DNA of 64,000 bases from Salinispora mooreana (GTDB taxonomy: Bacteria > Actinomycetota > Actinomycetes > Mycobacteriales > Micromonosporaceae). The notes under the pieces were generated by a model. It saw only the letters and a list, made by a program, of their open reading frames with translations, searched no databases and was not told where the DNA came from. Positions 37,734 through 46,114 of this stretch are shown here, piece after piece. Position numbers and translations under genes: made by a program. Each line of letters opens with the position of its first letter. Positions within the stretch are counted from its first letter, which is position 1. Where the stretch lies: the NCBI RefSeq assembly GCF_000379065.1, contig NZ_KB900614.1, positions 2,824,492 through 2,888,491 of the forward strand, given 5' to 3'.

Positions 37734-38327
37734 TCAGCCGATCTGAAAGCCGAGCGCCTGGGCCAGCACCACCGCCTGCTCGGCGCTGACGATCGCCCCG
37801 GCCCGCTCGACCTCGATCGGGTCAAGGTCGGTGAGGTCGCTGCCGCGCAGGTCGGCGCGGGACAACTTCGCGTGCTGCAATTGCGCCCCGGACAGGTCGA
37901 CCCCGGTGACCGTCGCACCGCTGAGATCCGCTCGGGTCAGGTCGGCCTCACGCATCCGGACGTCATTGATCCGCGCACCACGCAGATCGGCGCCCGGAAG
38001 CGCGACAAATGACCAGTCGCCACCGACGATCGTCAACGGCCGCAGGTCGCACTGGTCGAAGGTGCTGCCGACCAGCTTGCAGCCGGTGAACTCGGCGGCG
38101 AAGAAGTTGCAGCGGCGAAAGACGCAGCGCGTGAAGGCCGTGTTGACGTGTCGGGAGGCGTTGAAGCTGACGTTGCCGAACGTGCACCCGGTGAAGTGCG
38201 CGCCCCGGGTGGTCGCCTCGGTGAGGTCGACCCGCTCGAAATGGCAGCCGACGTAGTGCCGGTCGGCGACCTCCTCGCCATACCAGTCCTCGTCGCGTAG
38301 GGCTTCCCCATCATGCTGATCCGGCAT
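37734..38327 (-). CDS. pentapeptide-repeat protein
   Basis: The 197-aa protein forms a right-handed quadrilateral beta-helix: repeated A(D/N)LxX units, e.g. FTGCTFGNVSFNASRHV, LPGADLRGARINDV, ADLTRADLSGATVTGVDLSG and AKLSRADLRGSDL. Such proteins (MfpA, Qnr) can mimic DNA and protect gyrase from quinolones, but this one has irregular coils and a DUF-like C-terminal helix AEQAVVLAQALGFQIG, seen in McbG-type members. Function unassigned. Confidence 0.88.
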   Translation of the reverse strand: MPDQHDGEALRDEDWYGEEVADRHYVGCHFERVDLTEATTRGAHFTGCTFGNVSFNASRHVNTAFTRCVFRRCNFFAAEFTGCKLVGSTFDQCDLRPLTIVGGDWSFVALPGADLRGARINDVRMREADLTRADLSGATVTGVDLSGAQLQHAKLSRADLRGSDLTDLDPIEVERAGAIVSAEQAVVLAQALGFQIG

Positions 38328-38444
38328 CGCGCCAGGCTACTCATCGACACCGACAACAACGGCCGGCCGATGCCGGCACAGCGCCAGCCGGTCGAGATCA
38401 GCGTTCCCCGGGCGGTGGCCGGGCGGCGTCCCTAGCCTGAGGGC

Positions 38445-39086
38445 GTGGGCAACATCGTCGTCTTCGGGGCGGGCGGAACCGCAGGATCCCTGATCACCCA
38501 GGAGGCGTTCCACCGCGGGCACCGGGTCACCGCTGCGGTACGCCGACCAGAGGCCACCTCGTACCTACCGGCCGGCGTGCAGGTGGTAACCGGGGACGCG
38601 ACCAGCGAGCGGAGCGTACGGGAGTTGGCCCCGGAGGCGGACGCGCTGGTGGTGGCGATCGGTGGCGGGGAACGCAGCCTCTGGCTCGACGCGGCACGGA
38701 CGCTGGTCAGCGCGGTACGCGAGACACCGAACCGGCCCCGGATCATCCACCTGGGTGGCGGGGCCACGCTCTGCACCCCGGGCGGCGGCCGGTTCCTGGA
38801 CGAGCCCGACTTTCCCCGGGAGTACCGGGACGCGGCGCTGGGCCAGGCCGACGCCCTGGCGTACTACCGGTCCGCGGCCGACGGGGTGTGCTGGACATAC
38901 GTGTCACCACCGCCGCTGGAGTTCCACCCCGGCGCCCGGACCGGGCACTACCGCACCGGCGGGGACCACCCGGTGACCGATCACGAGGGCCGGTCGGTCC
39001 TCAGCTACCAGGACATGGCCGTGGCGATCGTTCACGAGATCGAGAACCCACGGCACGAGAACACCCGCTTCACCGTCGCCTACTGA
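38445..39086 (+). CDS. NAD(P)H-binding SDR-like epimerase
   Basis: The 213-aa atypical short-chain protein opens with NIVVFGAGGTAGSLITQEAFHRGHRVTAAVR, a GxxGxxG dinucleotide site. The GTG start has no strong ribosome site. YSDR-type catalytic Tyr is not obvious (LAYYRSAAD may supply it). Relatives include BVR-B/NmrA-like reductases. Its stop overlaps the opposite gene by 7 bp. Confidence 0.83.
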   Translation: MGNIVVFGAGGTAGSLITQEAFHRGHRVTAAVRRPEATSYLPAGVQVVTGDATSERSVRELAPEADALVVAIGGGERSLWLDAARTLVSAVRETPNRPRIIHLGGGATLCTPGGGRFLDEPDFPREYRDAALGQADALAYYRSAADGVCWTYVSPPPLEFHPGARTGHYRTGGDHPVTDHEGRSVLSYQDMAVAIVHEIENPRHENTRFTVAY

Positions 39087-39739
39087 TCCGATACCGCCGG
39101 CCTGCTGGTCGGCGGACGCGGCGGGCGGGCAGGCTGAACGGGCACCCGGGGCCGGACCGGCGGGCGCCAGGCACGGCCGTTGGCGTAGATCACCCGGAAG
39201 CCGAGGTACGAGGCGAGCGGCGCCCAGTGCGCCGAGCCCATTCGCAGTTCGGCCGCGTTGTGCCGCTGCCCGTTGGCGAGCACGTCGAGCAGGACGGTCT
39301 CGAAGGCGGCGGACTCCACCCAGTCGACCTCCCGGGTGAAGCCACAGACCAGGGCCGCACCGGTAGCGTCCAGGAACGCTCGCAGCACGGCGTCGTTGGC
39401 GCGCAGCACCGAGCAGCTGCCGAAGTAGAGGCGCCGCCCCTCGCAGCGACCAGCCATCAGCTCGGCCACGTCGGTGAGGGCCACCGACTCCCAGTCGGTC
39501 AGACGCAGCCGGCTGGGCTCCCCATGGGTGGCGAAGAAACCCACCCGGTAGTCGGCGTACTGCTTGAGCAGCCAACGGTCAACGAAGTAGAACAGTTCGT
39601 CCCGGGTCGCCGCGTCCTTGTGGATGAACCGGATCCGGCTCAGTCGCTCCAGCAGCTCCAGGGTGGGTAGGACGGAACCGCGCTCATTGAGGTCACGGTG
39701 CCACTGGCCCTCGACGCAGAAGACACCACCGCGCGCCAC
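39080..39739 (-). CDS. hypothetical protein with caspase/CHAT-like His-Cys dyad
   Basis: The 219-aa protein starts GVFCVEGQWHRDLNERGSV and has YRVGFFATHGEPS (H72-G73) followed 36 residues later by RRLYFGSCSVL (C109). A His-Gly after a hydrophobic strand and a Cys after the next strand is the clan CD (caspase/CHAT) layout. It may belong to a DUF6642-type family; I am not certain of the number. The C-terminus is a Pro/Arg-rich tail. No clear partner gene next to it. Confidence 0.6.
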   Translation of the reverse strand: MARGGVFCVEGQWHRDLNERGSVLPTLELLERLSRIRFIHKDAATRDELFYFVDRWLLKQYADYRVGFFATHGEPSRLRLTDWESVALTDVAELMAGRCEGRRLYFGSCSVLRANDAVLRAFLDATGAALVCGFTREVDWVESAAFETVLLDVLANGQRHNAAELRMGSAHWAPLASYLGFRVIYANGRAWRPPVRPRVPVQPARPPRPPTSRPAVSDQ

Positions 39740-39879
39740 CTGGCACCTCCCCTCGTCGGCGGCGCCGCCGACGTTACCGGCTGGGCGACGGCGGGCCGGG
39801 GTATCACCGCTGGTGTGGCGCGACGGGCCGTGGCCCGCGAGGCAGACGTGGTGATCATTCCTGGTGACCGGGTGGCGCT

Positions 39880-39917
39880 CCGGTGTCGGGGTCGCCGCGG
39901 CGACCCCGACACCGGAG
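39880..39917. terminator. hairpin terminator of DHA2 transporter gene
   Basis: A perfect 17-bp stem (39880-39896 with 39901-39917) with CGCG loop begins 1 bp beyond the transporter stop codon. Confidence 0.9.
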
Positions 39918-39918
39918 T

Positions 39919-41514
39919 TCAGTGGACAACCACCGGCGTGCTCGGCTCGCCCGGCTGGTCGTCGCGCGACCGCGACCGTTCCCGCCGTCGGGGCAGGAAC
40001 GCGGCCGGGACGAAGGTGAGCAGCACCAGCGCGAAGGCCACCCAGAACGTGGTGGCGAAGGAGTCGGCGGCGAAGGCGAGCCCACGCTCGATGAGCGTCG
40101 GGTCGGGGACCTGCTGGGCCAGCTCTGGCTGCCGCTGGGCGGCGATCGCCAAGCCCGCCTCGGTGACCGGCTCACCGTTCGGACCGGTCAGGCCGGGGAC
40201 CGGCCGGGATCCGTTCAACTCGTTGGTGAGGATCACCGACATCACCGCCGCGCCGACCGAGCCACCGATCTGCTGGATGATGTTCAGCAGGGTGGAGCCG
40301 CGGGCGACCTCCGGCCCGGTCAGCGCCCGCAGCGCCGAGGTCATGATCGGCATCATCGTGCCGCCCATGCCCAGGCCCATGACGAACAACGAGCCGCAGA
40401 TCAACAGGTACGAGGTCTCTGGGCCGACCTGCGTGAAGGTGAAGAACCCGGCGGCGATCAGCACCAACGCGAACGGCACCGTTCGCCCGACCGGCACCCG
40501 GTCGGCGAGCGTCCCGGCGATCGGCATCGTCACCATCGCACCGATGCCCTGGGGCGCGATGAGGAGGCCGGCGTGCAGGGTCGACTCCCCGCGTACCTGC
40601 AGGAAGTAGCTCGGGAAGAGCAGACCGGCGCCCATGAACGCGACGATGAACACGAACATCGTCACCGACGCGGTGGTCAGCCTGCGGTTCCGGAACAGCC
40701 GCAGGTCGAGAAGCGGGTGCCGGGGCTTGAAGGAGTAGAAGACGAAGGAGACCACGAGCGCGGCACCGAGCAGCATCGGCACCCACACCTCGGGATCGGC
40801 GAAGGTGCCTGCGTCGGGCAGCGTGGAGACGCCGTAGAGGAAGAGCGCCAGCCCCGGGGAGAGCATCAGCATGCCGAGGAAGTCGAACGACTCGGACGGC
40901 TCCGAAGCGTCCTTCGGAAGGGCCAGCTGCGCGTAGACCAGGGCGAGCAGCCCGATCGGCAGGTTGATCAGGAAGATCCAGTGCCAGCTCGCCACGTCGA
41001 TCAGCCAGCCGCCGAGGATCGGCCCACCGATCGGACCGAGCAGCATCGGGATGCCCAGGACGGCCATCAACCGACCGATCCGGTGCGGCCCCGCCGCCCG
41101 GGTCATGATCGTCATACCGATCGGCATCAGCATGCCGCCGCCGAGGCCCTGCAACACCCGGTACGCGATCAGCTCGCTGATCGTGTCGGCGGTGGCGCAG
41201 AGACCGGATCCGATGGTGAACAGGGCCAGGGCGATCATGTAGAGGCGTTTGGTGCCGAACCGGTTGGCCGCCCACCCGCTCAGCGGGATCACCGTGGCCA
41301 ATGCGAGGGTGTAACCGGTCATCGTCCACGCTACCCGGGCGTAGGACGCGTCGAAGTCACTCTGGAAGGTCGGTAGCGCGACGCTGACCACCGTCACGTC
41401 GAGGATCGACATGATCGCGCCGAGCACGACCACGCCCGCCACCTTGAGCACCGCGGCGTCAAGCTTGTCCGATGTCGCGCCCGGCTGGGGGGAGGCGACC
41501 GATTGTTGTGTCAC
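39919..41514 (-). CDS. DHA2-family (EmrB/QacA) multidrug efflux MFS transporter
   Basis: The 531-aa protein has 14 predicted helices. Motif A occurs as GWAANRFGTKRLYM; motif C-like GxxxGPxxGG occurs as PMLLGPIGGPILGGWLI, the antiporter signature; LDVTVVSVALPT is motif D1 of DHA2 members. GTG 41514 has AGGAGA just ahead; longer starts lack a site. It exports drugs in exchange for protons; substrate not predictable. No TetR/MarR gene lies beside it. Confidence 0.92.
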   Translation of the reverse strand: MTQQSVASPQPGATSDKLDAAVLKVAGVVVLGAIMSILDVTVVSVALPTFQSDFDASYARVAWTMTGYTLALATVIPLSGWAANRFGTKRLYMIALALFTIGSGLCATADTISELIAYRVLQGLGGGMLMPIGMTIMTRAAGPHRIGRLMAVLGIPMLLGPIGGPILGGWLIDVASWHWIFLINLPIGLLALVYAQLALPKDASEPSESFDFLGMLMLSPGLALFLYGVSTLPDAGTFADPEVWVPMLLGAALVVSFVFYSFKPRHPLLDLRLFRNRRLTTASVTMFVFIVAFMGAGLLFPSYFLQVRGESTLHAGLLIAPQGIGAMVTMPIAGTLADRVPVGRTVPFALVLIAAGFFTFTQVGPETSYLLICGSLFVMGLGMGGTMMPIMTSALRALTGPEVARGSTLLNIIQQIGGSVGAAVMSVILTNELNGSRPVPGLTGPNGEPVTEAGLAIAAQRQPELAQQVPDPTLIERGLAFAADSFATTFWVAFALVLLTFVPAAFLPRRRERSRSRDDQPGEPSTPVVVH

Positions 41515-41836
41515 GGAATCTCCTGATGTCGGTTCGACCGAAGGGAGGTCGCTGAGGGCACGCCACGGCACCCACCACGGGCGGCGGGTGTCCAGGAAAG
41601 AGCGGGACCGGCAGGAAGACTAGCCCTCCCCACCGACAGTCCGCCGTTGATTTAGACACTTGCGGAATCCCGTCGGCAGGTGTTCCTCGTCACGTTGTGG
41701 CCGTCCACGCGGCGATGTCGAAAACCCCGCTCCCGCTCCGTCCCACCCACACACCAGGACGACCGAGCGGAGGGAGGGGCCCAGCTGCGCCCGCCCCTCC
41801 CGGCAGCCGCGAAAACGCGCACCTGAAGGGAGCGAC
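41515..41836. other. 322-bp divergent intergenic region
   Basis: No gene found. It should hold the transporter promoter. An AT-rich patch at about 41640-41665 (TTGATTTAGACACTTGCGG) is a possible promoter element. Confidence 0.4.
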
Positions 41837-42418
41837 ATGCGAACACTCATCGTGGTCAGTGCTATGTCGATGGAGGGCTTCTACGACGGCCCCGGAAGCG
41901 GCGGGACAGCGCCGCTGGAAAACTGTTTCGGCACCTACAGCCCCGAGCGGATCCAGGCCGCCGACACCATACTGCTTCGTGCGAACTCCTACGCGATCTT
42001 CTCCAGCTACTGAGCCGGCGTCGCCGAGGACAGCTCCGCCTTCGAGGCCGACCGTGAGTTATCAGAGATCTACAACGTGGTCGACACGGTGGTCGTCTCC
42101 GACCACGCCTCCCCGCCACCGGCCGACCACTCCTGGGTGGACCACACCCGCATCATCAGGCGGGCCGACGCCCCCACCGAAATCGCCAAGCTCAAGGAGC
42201 AGGACGGCAGGGAGATCGTCACCTGGGCCAGCCGGGCCACCTGGAACGGGCTACTCCAGCACGGCCTGATCGACGATCCACGTGCCTTTCGGCCCAGCCA
42301 CCCTCGCCCCTGTTCGAACACCCGGTCTCCCTCCGACACCCTGGGCGTACGCATCTTCGACAACTTCGACACCGTCCTGCTCACGTACGGCGTACAGCAA
42401 CCAGCCGCGCAGCGGTGA
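41837..42418 (+). pseudogene. broken RibD-C/dihydrofolate reductase-like gene
   Basis: The frame starts at ATG 41837 behind GAAGGGAG and reads a DHFR-family N-terminus (MRTLIVVSAMSMEGFYDGPG...). An in-frame TGA at 42011-42013 stands after residue 58, where relatives usually have Trp. Reading continues in the same frame (VVVSDHASPPP..., TWASRATWNGLLQHGLIDD). Around 42283-42346 the family segment PLFEHPVSLR appears only in another frame, and the original frame then resumes with RIFDNFDTVLLTYGV, so two compensating frameshifts exist as well. Confidence 0.85.
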
Positions 42419-42589
42419 CCGACCCGGCGACCCGCACCCACGTTTCTCCGGAACCGCAAGACCCGGCCGTGAGTTCCACGACCCTCCGCCGCCACCCAGT
42501 CCGCGAACAGCCCAGCGGCTGAGGCGTATCCGGGTGGCGAGCGGGTATCACGGGGCCGGGCCGCGGGTGCCCTGGAAGGTGGTACGGGC

Positions 42590-42913
42590 GTGGCGAAATA
42601 TCTCTTCCAAGCGACCTATACCGCGCAGGGATTGGCGGGGCTGGGTGAACAGGGTGGAACGGCACGGGCAGAGGTGGTCCGGGCGCTGATCGAGAACGCC
42701 GGCGGGCAGGTGGAGGCGTTGTACTTCGCGATCGGCAAACACGACCTCTTCGTCTCCTGCGAGGTGCCAGACAACATGACCACCGCCGCGCTCGGCCTCG
42801 TCGCCCTGGCGACAGGGGGAGTGAGAGCCGAGGTCATCCCGCTGATCACGCCAGAGGAGATCGACGAAGCAGCGCAGACGCCGGTCACCTATCAACCGCC
42901 GGGTCAGGCGTGA
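42590..42913 (+). CDS. GYD-domain protein
   Basis: The 107-aa protein is a small ferredoxin-like alpha/beta dimer-type domain: AKYLFQATYTAQGLAGLGEQGGTARAEVVRALIENAGGQVEALYFAIGKHDLFV. The eponymous Gly-Tyr-Asp appears as GKHD here. Function unknown. GTG start. Possibly once co-transcribed with the upstream pseudogene. Confidence 0.85.
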   Translation: MAKYLFQATYTAQGLAGLGEQGGTARAEVVRALIENAGGQVEALYFAIGKHDLFVSCEVPDNMTTAALGLVALATGGVRAEVIPLITPEEIDEAAQTPVTYQPPGQA

Positions 42914-43045
42914 GTCACCCGGTCAGTCGGTAGGCCGAGCATGCCGCGCACCCGGTGACGGAGTAGTAGCACGTACTGCTGGACGCCGCGCCGTAGCGGC
43001 CCGGCGGCAGTGAGGTCAACAGCATGCTGGGACACTGGCACCGGA

Positions 43046-44305
43046 CTACGACACATTCGTCGCACGGTCCGGGCGTCCGCCGCCCCGGCCTCCCGTCGCG
43101 CCCCACCCGGCGCGGTCGCGGTCGGACTCCCACCGGCTGGACCGACTGTGCTGACCGGCCGAAGGCGACCGGTCGTTCCAGCGGTGCGGACCGCAGTGCC
43201 GCCCGCATTTGGCGTCCCGCCCGTCCCCGGAGCGGTGTGACGGCTCGGAGCGGTGCGACGGCTCGGAGCGGTGCGACGGCTCGGCACGATGCGACGGCTC
43301 GGCACGATGCGACGGCTCGGACCGGTGCGGTGCCGGTGGATCATCGGGGGTTGGCGCGGGGCGCACCGCCACGGCGGATGGCGGTACCACGGTGGGTAGC
43401 GACTGCGGCGACGCGGGGAGCACCGGGCGGCTGCTCGGTGCGGGGCTGGCTGGGCCAGCCGGGCCGGCGGCGTCGCTGGGTTCGGACCGGTCACGCCCCG
43501 CCATCGGCGCGGCCGGTGGCAGCGCCACCGAGGCGGTGACAACGACAGCAGCCACCACCGAGGCGGCGACGGCCGCGACGGCGCTGACGCACCGGCGGTT
43601 ACTCAGCCGGGCCCGGATCGGGGCCTGCTCCGGCCGAGCGACTGGGGGCGCCGTCGGCCGGGTGCGCTGGTGCTTGGCGACCAGTTCATCCAGGCAGGCG
43701 GCGACCGCGTCTCGGTTGCCGAGGCCGTCGGCGAAGGCGAGCGTGAGGTGGAACCGGAAGGTCAGGGTCACCGGACGCGACACCAATATCCCGGTCACCG
43801 AGGACCCGTTGACGGTGGGGAGCAGGGTCAGCGGCGAACTGTGATGGTGGGCCGGCGCGACCAACTCCTCGAACCACCAGTCCCGTTGTCGGTTCCGGCC
43901 GAGGAAGATCACACGCCGGTCGGTCACCACTCCGCTGCCGGCCTCCACCGCCCGGATCTCCGGCGGCAGTGGACGCGGCGGCTTGTCGGTACCGGCCAGG
44001 TCCACCGCCAGCCCGGGCACGGGTAGTCGGCCGATGTTCCCGGTAACCGCCTCGACCAGCTCCACGGCCGGGAAGACGCGATGGACCACCTCACCGGGGC
44101 AGAGTCGCACCGGCACGCTCCCCGGCGAGCCAGATCCACGCAGGCCAACCTCGACCCGGAGCCGGGTCAGCTCGTCGGCACGGCGGCGCCACGCATCTTC
44201 CTCGGCCACGTGAACACGCCGTCGCCGGTCGTTCTCCCGGTCAGCCCACCGGGACCGCCAGGGTGGTCGGGGGCCACGTACGAGGCGGGGTGAGGTCGCC
44301 GTCAC
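43046..44305 (-). CDS. membrane-anchored paralogue A with PSHR(S/A)E repeats
   Basis: The 419-aa protein has a cytoplasmic N-terminus with a coiled segment (about 25-50), a PH-like region (about 65-215) with VVTDRRVIFLGRNRQRDWWFEELV, one membrane helix (about 240-265), then a low-complexity Pro/Ala/Ser exterior with six RSEPSH/RAEPSH units and a His/Arg/Cys tail (AKCGRHCGPH). The cytoplasmic part is homologous to paralogue B just upstream, so it arose by tandem duplication. The C-terminus looks degenerate compared with B. Confidence 0.65.
   Translation of the reverse strand: MTATSPRLVRGPRPPWRSRWADRENDRRRRVHVAEEDAWRRRADELTRLRVEVGLRGSGSPGSVPVRLCPGEVVHRVFPAVELVEAVTGNIGRLPVPGLAVDLAGTDKPPRPLPPEIRAVEAGSGVVTDRRVIFLGRNRQRDWWFEELVAPAHHHSSPLTLLPTVNGSSVTGILVSRPVTLTFRFHLTLAFADGLGNRDAVAACLDELVAKHQRTRPTAPPVARPEQAPIRARLSNRRCVSAVAAVAASVVAAVVVTASVALPPAAPMAGRDRSEPSDAAGPAGPASPAPSSRPVLPASPQSLPTVVPPSAVAVRPAPTPDDPPAPHRSEPSHRAEPSHRAEPSHRSEPSHRSEPSHRSGDGRDAKCGRHCGPHRWNDRSPSAGQHSRSSRWESDRDRAGWGATGGRGGGRPDRATNVS
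43236..43330. repeat. 18-bp tandem repeat encoding PSHR(S/A)E
   Basis: About five units of an 18-bp sequence (GTGCGACGGCTCGGAGCG and a variant with GATGCGACGGCTCGGCAC) lie head to tail inside the paralogue A coding region. Unit length is a multiple of three, so copy number can change without frameshift. Confidence 0.85.
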
Positions 44306-44401
44306 GTACGGAACAACGTTTCACATCCGGGATTGGATACGGTCCTCCTACTGGCGAGTACGGCCTCGGCAGATAGGCGGGACAGCCCCCTGAAAGGGGG
44401 C

Positions 44402-45601
44402 TCATCCTGACTGTGGGCTCAGTACCCGGACAGTGCGCCGGACGCCGCCGTGTTGGCCGCAGGCGCGCGGACTGCCGCCAGCGAGACTGACCGAGCTGTT
44501 CCCACACTGCACCAGATACCCACGGCCGGCCCAGAATCCGGGCACGCAGTCGAACCAGTCACACACCTCGGCGGCGGGCTTCCGGATCGGGTCACCGGCG
44601 CAGAAGCCGTACCCCAGCGGGTTGGTCGAGGCGCCGCACAGGTCTGGTGTCGCGTTCGGCGTCGGTGCTGGCGGCCCAGCCATGGTGGCAGCCGCACTGG
44701 CGGCCGTGGCAGCGGCAGCAGAGGTGGAAGCTCTCGCCGAGGTGCTTGCGGTAGCCGAGGCGGCTGCGGCTGGTGGTTCCGGCGCCTTCCCGGCCGTCGC
44801 CGCCGCCACCTCCGTCCGGATCGCCTCGGACGGGGCGGACGGGGCGGAGGCGATCAACGCCGCCGGGACCAACAGGGCGACCCCGGCGGCGACCGCCATC
44901 GTCCGCGCACCACCGAGGACGAACCCGGTCAGCCGCGCCTGCGCGGGCGTGAGGATCGCGGGGCGACGCGGCTTGCCCTGAGCGTGCTCGGCGAGGGCCT
45001 CGTCGAGTTGGGCGAGCACCGCCTCCCGCTGCTCGATGGCGTCCGCGAAGGCCACACTCAGCTTGAACCGGAAGTCGGCCGCCGCGTCCGACGGCAGCAG
45101 CAGGCCGGAGGCGCGCCGCCGGTCAAGCACCTGGATCAGCGTCACCGGCGCGCGGGGGTCGTGGGCCAGACCGGTCATCTTCCCGTACGCCCAGTCTCGC
45201 CGGCCGCGCCCACCGAGCAGGACCAGCCGACGGTTGGTGATCACGGCGATGCCGGTGTCGGCGATCCGCACGCTGTCCGGGCACCGCTTGCGCAGCGGAC
45301 CGGGTTGCAGGGCGACCGTCAGCTCGGGTGCGGGGAGCACCACCGCCCGCCGCACCTCGACCAGCTGGGCGGCGGGCAGCACCCAGCAGACCGTCTCTCC
45401 CGGGCCGAGTTCGATCGGAAGCCCGGCACCCGCGGCGGCCGAGCCACCGAACTCCTCGGCGAGGGTCCGCAGGCGTCGCAGCTCCTCGTCCCGCCGCCGC
45501 CACGCCCCGTCGGCCTCGCGGAACACCCGCTGCCGCCGTTCGTTCTGCCGGTACGCCCACTGGTACCGCCACGTCGAACCCGTCGAGTCAGTCATCGCCA
45601 C
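44402..45601 (-). CDS. membrane-anchored paralogue B with DUF3761-like C-terminus
   Basis: The 399-aa protein: coiled N-terminus (WRYQWAYRQNERRQRVFREADGAWRRRDEELRRLR), PH-like domain with VITNRRLVLLGGRGRRDWAYGKMTGL, a membrane helix (about 235-256), an Ala/Thr/Ser linker and a Cys-rich exterior module (DLCGASTNPLGYGFC...CDWFDCVPGFW...LVQCGNSSVSL...RACGQHGGVRRT). The last part resembles DUF3761 (C-x-G...S...C-x-x-HGGV). GTG 45601 has GGAGG 7 nt upstream; ATG 45595 is the alternative. Function unknown. Confidence 0.72.
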   Translation of the reverse strand: MAMTDSTGSTWRYQWAYRQNERRQRVFREADGAWRRRDEELRRLRTLAEEFGGSAAAGAGLPIELGPGETVCWVLPAAQLVEVRRAVVLPAPELTVALQPGPLRKRCPDSVRIADTGIAVITNRRLVLLGGRGRRDWAYGKMTGLAHDPRAPVTLIQVLDRRRASGLLLPSDAAADFRFKLSVAFADAIEQREAVLAQLDEALAEHAQGKPRRPAILTPAQARLTGFVLGGARTMAVAAGVALLVPAALIASAPSAPSEAIRTEVAAATAGKAPEPPAAAASATASTSARASTSAAAATAASAAATMAGPPAPTPNATPDLCGASTNPLGYGFCAGDPIRKPAAEVCDWFDCVPGFWAGRGYLVQCGNSSVSLAGGSPRACGQHGGVRRTVRVLSPQSG

Positions 45602-45738
45602 GCCGACCCCTCCGCCGCGTAGGCCACCATTCGGGGTGTCACCAGGCATAACTCCGGTGCAACCCCGCGAGGGACGGCTACCGGCGAGCAAAGTGTCCGA
45701 TCGACGGAGTGATTCAGACGATAGGCGGACCTGCCAGA

Positions 45739-46041
45739 TCAGGGTGTCTCGACGGCAGAGATCTCGTATCGAAAGATCTTCGCGTCCCGAATCGCCACCT
45801 GCTGCTCCTCGGTCGGGCCGGCACCGCGAAAGGTCAGCAGCTGCTCCTCGGTCTCCCAACGTTCGTAGACGTTGATCCGGCCGGGCTCGACCAGGTCCCC
45901 GCTGATCGTGAAGTCGAGACAGCCGGACGCGCCCCGCGCAGCCGTCACGACCTCAAGGCACCCGGCGAGGTAGTTTTCTCGATCCTCCGGGTCGACATAC
46001 ATGCTTCCGGCGACGATGAGCACCTGCCGGGCCTCCCACAC
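45739..46041 (-). CDS. antibiotic biosynthesis monooxygenase-domain protein (ABM/YgiN-like)
   Basis: The 100-aa ferredoxin-like dimeric fold protein shows the ABM pattern LIVAGSMYVDPEDRENYLAGCLEVV...GCLDFTISGDLVEPGRINVYERWETEEQL. Members oxidise quinones or simply bind small aromatics; role unknown. GTG start, alone in its unit. Confidence 0.85.
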   Translation of the reverse strand: MWEARQVLIVAGSMYVDPEDRENYLAGCLEVVTAARGASGCLDFTISGDLVEPGRINVYERWETEEQLLTFRGAGPTEEQQVAIRDAKIFRYEISAVETP

Positions 46042-46114
46042 TCGTGATCCACTGGCGAGATCCCACCCACGCGTCTTCGGCGGTCGTAGGCGGGCGGAAA
46101 TCTCACCAGACAGC

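Noticed and set aside
42011..42013. TGA in the DHFR-like gene as a selenocysteine codon
   Set aside because: The position is normally Trp, there is no SECIS-like hairpin next to it, and the downstream part is also frame-disrupted.
43236..43330. CRISPR-like array
   Set aside because: The repeats have no spacers, lie in frame inside a gene, and are 18-bp codon repeats.
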